A DNA stretch of 64,000 nt, taken from Paraspadella gotoi (Eukaryota > Chaetognatha). The notes below the pieces were generated by a model that saw nothing but the letters and a program-made list of their open reading frames with translations, searched no databases and was not told where the DNA came from. The position numbers and the translations under genes are program-made. Location: positions 4,776,953 to 4,840,952 of the forward strand of contig JBJCIZ010000239.1 in the NCBI GenBank assembly GCA_051294375.1. The letters are read 5' to 3'. Below, piece after piece: positions 56,166 to 64,000 of the stretch; positions within the stretch are counted from its first letter, which is position 1; each line of letters opens with the position of its first letter.

Positions 56166-56924
56166 AGGAAAGAAATAAACAATTAAACAATTAAACATAT
56201 ATACAAATAAGAGTCTGTCATAGGCGAAGGACGAGGAGAAAACAATTTAAATTAAAAATATATCTTCTTTTATTTGCCACGTTAACGAAATAATCATTAC
56301 AATGAGTAACAATAATGTTATATTGAAATCAAACAGTTTAATTACCTTTTTTTGAATTCGAATACTTTAATACTACTTCTTCATTCAGTTTTCTCATTTT
56401 TTTTTAAATTACAATTTATTTTATTTATTTTTCTCTTCATTTTTTTTATCTTACGGCACGTGACAAGCTCAATATTTTTTCTTTACTTCGAAAGCAAATA
56501 ACATGCAGCGAAAAGCTATCAATTTTAGAAANNNNNNNNNNNNNNNNNNNNNNNNNNNNNNNNNNNNNNNNNNNNNNNNNNNNNNNNNNNNNNNNNNNNN
56601 NNNNNNNNNNNNNNNNNNNNNNNNNNNNNNNNNNNNNNNNNNNNNNNNNNNNNNNNNNNNNNNNNNNNNNNNNNNNNNNNNNNNNNNNNNNNNNNNNNNN
56701 NNNNNNNNNNNNNNNNNNNNNNNNNNNNNNNNNNNNNNNNNNNNNNNNNNNNNNNNNNNNNNAGTAATTTAAAAAATTATTTTAACATTAACATTTTATA
56801 AATACAGACTGTGTTTCGTATTCGCTGCCAAAGATATTTTTGTTGTTGTTGTTGTNNNNNNNNNNNNNNNNNNNNNNNNNNNNNNNNNNNNNNNNNNNNN
56901 NNNNNNNNNNNNNNNNNNNAAGAA

Positions 56925-57330
56925 ACAGGAGAAAAAAATAGAAAAAATGTGAGAGATGTAAGAGAGTGAACTGAGAGCGAGAAACTGGAAATGAAGAGAG
57001 AGGAAAAAAAAAGAAAAGATGCGAGAATGAGGAGGAGAGATGAGAAGAGAGGATGTGATGAATACGAAGAGAGAAGGGACGAGGATGCATTCTGAGACGA
57101 TGAGAGGCTTGGCGGGAAGAAAGAGAGGGAGAGAAAAGCAGACGACAGAGGAGGTGATGGGGGCGGAGAAGATAAGGTGGGAGAGGTCATGCTTTCTGTG
57201 GAGAGAGAGACGAGAGAGATGAGGACGCGAGAAAGAGGGAGAAGCATGACGCGTGGACCGGGGGACGGAAGACCGAGAGATGGAGAAGCGAGGATTGGGA
57301 GAGAGAGGAAGTCCAGTTTGCTAAAATTCC
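56925..57330. repeat. Degenerate GA/GGA purine tract
   Basis: GAGAGATGAGAAGAGAGGAT-type purine sequence after two gaps. Imperfect, with no regular period. Confidence 0.7.
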
Positions 57331-57467
57331 TTGATATTATACATTTCTTCTCTCCTTTCCGACTTGTGTACCGGAAAAAGCGCGTGAAGCCTCTACAACC
57401 GAGGCGACAACCGTTAGACTCGCGTTCGTGGAGATATAAGTAAATAGCAGAGCTGGCTGTATCGTGG

Positions 57468-57861
57468 AAAAGAGGAGAGAGAAAAGGAGAGGAACATAGA
57501 TGAGAAACAGAGAGGAGAGAGAGAGAGACGACCAGAGAAGAGAGCGAGAGAGAGAGACAAAGAAATACAAAGAATCAGCCAGAAAAAAGAAGAAAAAAGG
57601 AATAGAAGAAAGGAAAGATAACACAGAAAGATAGAAACAAGAAGCGACCAAGAAAGAAAGAAAGACAAGAAAAGAAAAAATAAGAAAAGAAAGAAAGGAA
57701 AAAATTTAAAAGTGAGAAAGACAAAGACTAGCAGAACACACGAACCTAAAAAAAAAATGCCAAAGGAGAGTGAGAGAGAAATGAAACACTAAATAAAAAG
57801 AGATAGAAAATGGAAGAGAGAGAGCAGAGAGAAGAGAGAGAAGAACGAGAGACGAGAGAGC

Positions 57862-57897
<36 letters not shown>

Positions 57898-57920
57898 AAG
57901 ACAGAGAGAGAGAGAATGAC
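57468..57920. repeat. GA and GAAA purine tract
   Basis: GAGAGAGACGAC-type and AAAGAAAGAAAG sequence. Pure GA at 57858-57885. Confidence 0.8.
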
Positions 57921-58060
57921 CCTAAAGCGTATTGTGCGGATTCAGCGATTTCGAGCGAAAAAGAGAGAGAGAAAAAAAAAAGCTGACGTCGTTGACGGAT
58001 GGCGAGGTAAGGTTCTCGTGAAATAGAGCCGACGCTGCGGGTAAGGGTCGGGTCGATGGT

Positions 58061-58613
58061 CATATTTTCTAAAGGTGACCCGTTTCAGCTTGAATCAGGT
58101 TTAAAGATTTGGTTAAAAGTTGGGAATTTTGGTAAAGAATTGGTTTTAGGATTGAATGGAGATTAGAGAGTAAAGATTATTGGGGATAGTGGTTACAGTT
58201 AGGTTTACGGACTGGAGTTACGGATTGGGCTCAGTATTTCAGTTACGGATTAGGATCAGTATTTCAGTTAGGGATTGGGCTAAGTTTTTCAGTTAGGGAT
58301 TGGGCTAAGTATTTTCTAAAAGATATGGGTTGAATATGTGGATTTGGCTGAAGATGACTATTCGTAACTTCTTCTATGGAACGGGTCTTAGGCTTGGAAC
58401 CAAACTTGAAGGTTTTCCATGCCCCCAAGGCGGTTTACAGCCATCCTCACACTTCGCGCAGGGTAGGTACCGGGTTGGGATTGAAACCGGTAACTATAAG
58501 ACTAAAAGTTTTATGCTTACAGGTGAACTATAAGTAAACTTATGCAATACCCGACTACAAATATTTTACTAGAAATTAAATTCAGAAATGGGGCTCTTTC
58601 GCAAAACAGTGCC
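58061..58613 (+). mobile_element. Telomere-like MITE-type element, copy 7, split by a SINE
   Basis: Left end TATTTTCTAAAGGTGACCCG then TTTCAGCTTGAATC. Its inverted partner at the right is AAATTCAGAAATGGGGCTCT then TTCGCAAAACAGTGCC. The interior has diverged GGATTAGG/GGATTGGGCT units (TTAGGG sense), including a 30-bp-scale repeat of CAGTATTTCAGTTACGGATT and CAGTTAGGGATTGGGCTAAG. SINE copy F is inserted at 58334-58523, so this element is older. Confidence 0.55.
58334..58523 (-). mobile_element. tRNA-derived SINE, copy F (nested)
   Basis: On minus: leader CTGTAAGCATAAAACTTTTA, then directly the B-box region GTTACCGGTTTCAATCCC. The A-box segment is deleted. The body (GCGCGAAGTGTGAGGATGG and CTTGGGGGCATGGAAAAC) and a shortened 3' end follow. 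Confirms the leader seen in copy C. Confidence 0.65.
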
Positions 58614-58689
58614 GGATAGAGCTCAGGGGGTAAGAGTGAAATGTGAATGACAACGTGGCCGTTCTCGCGACGAGGTGAGTACTACGACC

Positions 58690-59404
58690 TGCGATTTTGA
58701 GTCGCGGTTAAAGTCCAACCAGTTTTTTTTGGTTGAGAACCGACGACTAGTTTAAGTCTAGAGGTCTAGGTCTGAGATCTAGGTAAACATAATTTTATTT
58801 CTTTTTTTCTGAATAATGATAATGATAATAGTTTTAAAGAAAATAACAAAAACGAAATGATGAGAGATGGACAATAAGCCAGAACAGGTTGAAAACTCGA
58901 AGTTCTTTCAAATAAATAATGGTTTGGTGACAGTTAGAAAACATGTAAATGAAAATAATTTTTAAAATTTATCTTATTGATAAGCGCACGGAAGCATTTA
59001 AAGATTATTTCATTACTATATAAATATTAATAGATTCTGATAGAGCTTTAAAAGTTAGATAAAGGTTATTAATACAACTTTTTAAAAATGTTTGTTTTAT
59101 TAATGAAAATTTTAAAAAACTATAAAGTTCAGCCAATAAAGATGATGATGATAATTTTTTAAGTTTTTCTTTTTTTTAACCAATTTATTATCAAAATTTA
59201 AAAAAAATTGTAGTACTAACTTTCATTTAACTTTTGAAGCTCTATAGGAATCCGTCCTTAAAAAATAAATAACTTTTTTTTCTTTCATTTCTTATATATT
59301 AATAAATATTAAAAAGTTTCAGTGCAACAACCCAATGAACGAGTTGAAAAGGTGGCATTGAAAATCGATTTAGCAATAGAAGGAAAAAAGAAAATTTTTG
59401 AGAA
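58690..59404 (+). repeat. Tandem duplication, unit 1 (family 5 inside)
   Basis: Begins GCGATTTTGAGTCGCG and includes CGACTAGTTTAAGTCTAGAG, AACGAAATGATGAGAGATGG, a family-5 copy at 58985-59310 and TTTAGCAATAGAAGGAAAAA. Repeats almost intact at 59415-60240 after a 10-N gap. Confidence 0.88.
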
Positions 59405-59414
59405 NNNNNNNNNN

Positions 59415-59533
59415 GCGATTTTGAGTCGCGTTTCAAGTCCAACCAATTTTTTGGTGGAGAATCGACGACTAGTTTAAGTCTAGAGGTCTAGGTCTGAGAT
59501 CTAGGTAAATATAATTTTATATCTTTTTTTCTG

Positions 59534-59564
<31 letters not shown>

Positions 59565-60240
59565 GTTTTTAAGAAAATAACAAAAACGAAATGATGAGAG
59601 ATGGACAATAGGCCGGAAAAGGTTGAAAACTCGAAGTAATGGTTTGGTGACAGTTAGAAAACATGTAAATGAAAATNNNNNNNNNNNNNNNNNNNNNNNN
59701 NNNNNNNNNNNNNNNNNNNNNNNNNNNNNNNNNNNNNNNNNNNNNNNNNNNNNNNNNNNNNNNNNNNNNNNNNNNNNNNNNNNNNNNNNNNNNNNNNNNN
59801 NNNNNNNNNNNNNNNNNNNNNNNNNNNNNNNNNNNNNNNNNNNNNNNNNNNNNNNNNNNNNNNNNNNNNNNNNNNNNNNNNNNNNNNNNNNNNNNNNNNN
59901 NNNNNNNNNNNNNNNNNNNNNNNNNNNNNNNNNNNNNNNNNNNNNCAGCCAATAATGATGATGATGATAATTTTTTAAGGTTTTTGTTTTTTTTAACCAA
60001 TTTATTATCAAAATTTTTAAAAAATTGTAGTACTAACTTTCATTTAACTTTTGAAGCTCTATAGGAATCCGTCCTTAAAAAATAAAATTTAAAATTGTTT
60101 TCTTTCATTTCTTATATATTAATAAATATTTAAAAGTTTCAGTGCAACAACCCAATGAACTAGTTGAAAAGGTGGCATTGAAAATCGATTTAGCAATAGC
60201 AGGAAAAAAGAAATTTTTTGAGAAAACTAACAGATATAAA
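59415..60240 (+). repeat. Tandem duplication, unit 2 (contains a gap)
   Basis: Same order of motifs as unit 1. It lacks one short segment (TTCTTTCAAATAAA) and has an expanded GATAAT run. 59677-59945 is N. Differences include one-base homopolymer changes. Confidence 0.88.
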
Positions 60241-60284
60241 AAGTGATAAATTTTGGCCTTAATGGACAAGGAAGTAGGAATAGA

Positions 60285-60338
60285 AGTAGAAAAAAAAAGG
60301 AAGAAAGAAAGAAGGAAAGAAGGAAAGAAAAAAATAAA

Positions 60339-60397
<59 letters not shown>

Positions 60398-60529
60398 CAA
60401 AAGAGAGAAAGTAAAAAAAGAGAAAAAGACATTAAGAAAAAATAAAGAAAAAAAGAAAGAGTGAGTAAAAGAAAAAAGAGAGAAAGAGAGCGAAAGATAG
60501 AGGAGAGAGAGGTGAAAGAAAGAGAGAAA
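60285..60529. repeat. (GAAA)n array
   Basis: AAAGAAAGAAAG tetramers, most regular at 60340-60398, ending at a gap of about 233 N. Confidence 0.92.
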
Positions 60530-60894
60530 NNNNNNNNNNNNNNNNNNNNNNNNNNNNNNNNNNNNNNNNNNNNNNNNNNNNNNNNNNNNNNNNNNNNNNN
60601 NNNNNNNNNNNNNNNNNNNNNNNNNNNNNNNNNNNNNNNNNNNNNNNNNNNNNNNNNNNNNNNNNNNNNNNNNNNNNNNNNNNNNNNNNNNNNNNNNNNN
60701 NNNNNNNNNNNNNNNNNNNNNNNNNNNNNNNNNNNNNNNNNNNNNNNNNNNNNNNNNNNNNNATCGTTAATAGATGTCGGGTAACGGACGTTAACGACTT
60801 AATTCGCGGTCGGAGCGACAGAAAAGCGAGAAAGAGACATGACAGACGGATCGATGGAACAAGGGGCGATGGACGGACGGACGGGCCTTGACTC

Positions 60895-61056
60895 GTTTAC
60901 TTTCTTTCTTTCTTTCTTTATTTTTTTTCAATCTTTATTTCCTTCTTTCTTTTTTTCTCTCTTTCTTTCAATCTTTATTATTTCTTTCTTTTTCTCTTTC
61001 TTTTCTCCTCTCTTTGTTTCTCTCTTTCTATCTCTCTCTCTCTCTCTCTCTCTCTC
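60895..61056. repeat. (TTTC)n then (TC)n before a gap
   Basis: TTTCTTTC units at 60898-61010, then a TC run at 61030-61056 into a 48-N gap. After the gap the sense switches to GA, so the gap may hide an inverted or wrongly joined segment. Confidence 0.85.
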
Positions 61057-61104
61057 NNNNNNNNNNNNNNNNNNNNNNNNNNNNNNNNNNNNNNNNNNNN
61101 NNNN

Positions 61105-61247
61105 GAAAGACAGAGAGAGAGAGAGATTGTGTCGCAAGTTTGAGTCAACCAAGTTTTTTTAACGATGTTTAAGCAAGACTAATAACGAATTTCCAAGGAG
61201 GACGAATTTTTCTCTTGGGGACCAAGGACTTTCGACGAAAAAAAAAA
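61105..61247 (+). repeat. Gap-flanking duplicate, copy 1
   Basis: GAAAGACAGAGAGAG, GATTGTGTCGCAAGTTTGAG, CCAAGTTTTTTTAA, GGGGACCAAGGACTTTCGAC and a poly-A run recur at 61462-61645. Confidence 0.75.
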
Positions 61248-61461
61248 NNNNNNNNNNNNNNNNNNNNNNNNNGTATCGACGAGGAGAAAGCAATAGACAG
61301 GACAAGTACCGAGAAGAGGGAACAACTGCAGAAAAGCACAGACCAAAAGAAGCACATAGAAGAAAGAAAGCAAAGAAATGAAAGCGAACGAAAGAATATG
61401 GCAACAGAACAAGATCAGAAGGAAGGGAACATCAGAAAATAAGAAGAAGCGCCAACTCATA

Positions 61462-61645
61462 AAGAAACAGAAAGACAGAGCAGAGAGCAGAAGATTGTGT
61501 CGCAAGTTTGCAGTCAAGCCAAGTTTTTTTAAGACGCATGCTGTTAAGAACAAGACTAAGTAATACGCAATGTTCCAACCGCGGACCGTGACCGAAATCT
61601 TTTCTGCTTATGGGACAAGGACTTTCGCGACGGAAAAAAAAAAAA
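61462..61645 (+). repeat. Gap-flanking duplicate, copy 2
   Basis: GAAAGACAGAGCAGAGAGCA, GATTGTGTCGCAAGTTTGCA, GCCAAGTTTTTTTAAGACGC, GGGACAAGGACTTTCGCGAC and poly-A. About 40 bp longer than copy 1, mostly by small insertions. Confidence 0.75.
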
Positions 61646-61654
61646 GAAAATTTA

Positions 61655-61830
61655 GGCTGCTCTTTTACTAAATAGAGTCCCATATCTGCTTGGCCTTAAA
61701 ACCATCCCATAAACTCATCCTTTACCCCAATTCTTAACTCTCATCTATAACCTCAACTTAATCTTTAATTCTAATCCCTAATCTTTAACCCTAAGACACA
61801 ATGAAAAATAACGTGGCGAAACGGTCACGT
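61655..61830 (+). mobile_element. Telomere-like MITE-type element, copy 8
   Basis: CCTAA-sense interior (CTAATCCCTAATCTTTAACC), left end with GAGTCCCATATCTGC, right end AAGACACAATGAAAAATAAC then GTGGCGAAACGG. More diverged than copies 1, 4 and 6. Confidence 0.42.
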
Positions 61831-61834
61831 GCTG

Positions 61835-62485
61835 ATTTTGTCCCTTTAAAATTGTTTCTAACCCAAATTAATTGATTATTACTTTTGGTAATATGTGCGA
61901 TATACACTACTGGACATTACTGTGTCTGACCATAACCCTTGCCCATCAACAAAAAATATTTCTCGTAATAGCCCATTAGAAAGTGTTTATTGACTGACTT
62001 AATAATCGAATTTTTTATATTTTTTTACTGACCCCATTTGACAAGATATAAAAGGTCATGGTTATCATGTCAGTAAGTCTAGTTTACCAGTACCCTTTCT
62101 GCAACCTGCATTCCGAATATTCTTTTTTTCTCTTTCAAATGTATTAAATAAAAAAAATTCTTTGAGAGAACAATCGGTGTGGAGGATGCCATTGGTAAGC
62201 CTTAATTACCCCACTTCCCGATGAAATTTTTAAATGAGGTTTTTTTTTCATCTATTTGAGACATAACACTAACTATTGGTACTATTAATTTTTTTTTCTA
62301 TTACAATTCTATGAATAAATAAAAATAAGTAACTTTTTAAAGAAATTTATCATCTTTTACCCTTTCTTCAGTCATATCTAAAAAACAAAAAAAGATTTTG
62401 CATTGATATTTTGTATATCAACATATAAAACTATAACATTTTAAAAAATAAAAAGAAATATAATAATATTGAACAGTGAATTTTT
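61835..62485. other. AT-rich stretch, nothing recognised
   Basis: Unique AT-rich DNA between two telomere-like elements. No coding frame or RNA gene was found. Confidence 0.5.
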
Positions 62486-62489
62486 TTTA

Positions 62490-62648
62490 TGCACGGAACA
62501 GTAACGTTACGCCATTTTTCATCGTGTCCTAAATCCTAGTTCTTTGCCCTCATCACTAACTCAAATCCCTAACCCCAACGCTTAATCTAATCCTTAACCT
62601 ATTCTCTAACCTTTAACCTAATTTTTAAATTCACAAATTAACCTAATT
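62490..62648 (-). mobile_element. Telomere-like MITE-type element, copy 9 (partial)
   Basis: Left end ACGCCATTTTTCATCGTGTC is the complement of the right end of copy 8. The interior reads CAAATCCCTAACCCCAACGC and CTAATCCTTAACCTATTCTC. The right end is lost in gap 62649-62895. Confidence 0.42.
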
Positions 62649-62895
62649 NNNNNNNNNNNNNNNNNNNNNNNNNNNNNNNNNNNNNNNNNNNNNNNNNNNN
62701 NNNNNNNNNNNNNNNNNNNNNNNNNNNNNNNNNNNNNNNNNNNNNNNNNNNNNNNNNNNNNNNNNNNNNNNNNNNNNNNNNNNNNNNNNNNNNNNNNNNN
62801 NNNNNNNNNNNNNNNNNNNNNNNNNNNNNNNNNNNNNNNNNNNNNNNNNNNNNNNNNNNNNNNNNNNNNNNNNNNNNNNNNNNNNNNNNNNNNNN

Positions 62896-63600
62896 AAAGC
62901 TTGGATGCTAGGAGGTAGCAGCTTGGGAAAAGCTTTAATGCTTGGAGGGAATAGCTTGGGAAAGTTTGCAAGATATACGCCACCCCAACGGCAGGAATTG
63001 ATGCTGGGAGGTAGCAGTTGTAGCCGAGGTGAAGACATCAAATGAGAGAAAAAGAGACGAGGAAAACGAAGTATCTTGGGTGCGAAATTAATCTGAACAT
63101 TTAAAGATTGTTTATTTCGATTCTTATATTAATTACACGTGATTGCTTGACAAAAAATTCAATGCCTGGAGTAATGTTGAGTCATTTTAGTTAATACGGG
63201 TAGGTAAAGTATTATTATTGAAAGGCTTGTTATTTTTTTCAATCTTCATAATCTTGTAAAGGTGAGGGCGGAATGAGGCATTGAAATTACGGTTCTGTCG
63301 TATTCACGATATTTCACTGGCATTTTACTTAAAGTTTCCCTTTTTGTTCTTTATCTTCTTTTTAAAAAGTAAATCGCCAGTCAGATATTCTATCTCTTCT
63401 TTTAAATATTAACCGAAAGTTAATCTTTATTTTCTTAAATAAAAAAAACATCGGCCGTCTGCTTGAAAAGAGGCTTGAGTGAGGAAAGGCCGCCTGCTTC
63501 GCCGCGTCGGCTCCGCTGCCCAGCAACGTCTGCATCGCCGCGTCGTGCGAAAGTAATAAGAAAGTTGACAAGTCGTTTTGCGCCTTGGTCGTTCCTTGAC
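62896..63600. other. Unique sequence, nothing firmly recognised
   Basis: Begins after a gap with a roughly 25-bp imperfect repeat (AGCTTGGATGCTAGGAGGTA and related, three units at 62899-63020). AT-rich to 63430, then a GC-richer patch (63450-63600, GCCGCGTCGTGCGAAAG) open on both strands. No motif assigns a gene. Confidence 0.45.
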
Positions 63601-63611
63601 GTTCGACCGCC

Positions 63612-63615
63612 CTTC

Positions 63616-63672
<57 letters not shown>

Positions 63673-63817
63673 CTTATGGACTTGTCCATGAGTCGCATCT
63701 TACTTCCACATTGTCTCCTTACTATGACTCTCCGGCTGTCAGTTTCTTTATTTATTAATTTTATTTACTATTTTTTTGTCTGTCTATCAGTTCATCACTA
63801 TAAATAATCATATCGGT

Positions 63818-63885
<68 letters not shown>

Positions 63886-63931
63886 CGTCGGCCTTTTTCC
63901 TATCCGGACCCGGAGAGAGAGAGCAGAGACG

Positions 63932-63962
<31 letters not shown>

Positions 63963-63992
63963 AGAGAGAGGAGAGAGAGAGAATCTCTCCTC
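63612..63992. repeat. (TC)n and (GA)n tracts at window end
   Basis: TC runs at 63617-63671 and 63818-63880, then GA runs at 63913-63981. The TC-to-GA switch across 63880-63915 makes a long imperfect palindrome. Confidence 0.93.
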
Positions 63993-64000
63993 TTTTTTTT

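Overview
The window looks like a raw scaffold from an animal nuclear genome, probably a marine or other invertebrate. The evidence is dispersed tRNA-derived SINEs with Pol III A/B boxes, degenerate TTAGGG-type (telomere-like) arrays, GT-AG-type splice signals next to short GC-rich open stretches, and very dense microsatellites: (GA)n/(TC)n, (GAAA)n, (AAAT)n and GAC/GTC-type triplets. There are no operons, ribosome binding sites, rRNA, tRNA or CRISPR arrays. I recognise no complete protein-coding gene. Almost every long open frame is simple-sequence DNA whose repeat unit is a multiple of three or lacks stop codons (poly-Asp, poly-Ser, Leu-Ser, Arg-Glu).

Layout. 1-3.76 kb: GAC and GA/TC tracts, one telomere-like inverted-repeat element, one copy of a dispersed repeat called here family 2. 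3.77-15.99 kb: a roughly 12-kb palindrome (inverted repeat) around a short loop with a 25-N gap. Its inner 2.45 kb (about 6902-9350 against 10462-12910) appears identical between arms and carries two GC/CpG-rich stretches, each with a donor-like site. 16-28 kb: SINE, family-2 and other repeats, a roughly 31-bp minisatellite made of GGGTCA half-sites, and large GTC/ATC triplet arrays. 28.3-38.7 kb: a contrasting island of mostly unique sequence that contains a decayed stretch resembling Penelope-type reverse transcriptase. 38.8-51 kb: gaps, purine-rich tracts, a cluster of three different minisatellites, GTC/ATC arrays. 51-58 kb: GAC arrays (opposite strand sense), long (TC)n/(GA)n, one possible poly-Ala first exon. 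58-64 kb: telomere-like elements, a roughly 720-bp tandem duplication, more gaps and GA/TC tracts.

Five repeat groups recur: (1) a MITE-like family with inverted ends around ATGGGGCGCT and a telomere-like interior, about nine copies; (2) a tRNA-derived SINE, six copies; (3) family 2, with core CAATCAAGACTCTCTCACA and 5' motif CTATCTTGCCCC, seven or eight copies; (4) family 4, near 9.06, 10.51 and 18.54 kb; (5) family 5, near 17.2, 59.0 and 60.0 kb. Differences between duplicated segments are largely one-base homopolymer indels, and many gaps are exactly 25 N or 10 N. This suggests a short-read assembly gap-filled with noisy long reads, so the palindrome and the gap-edge duplications should be treated as possibly artefactual until read-level evidence is checked.
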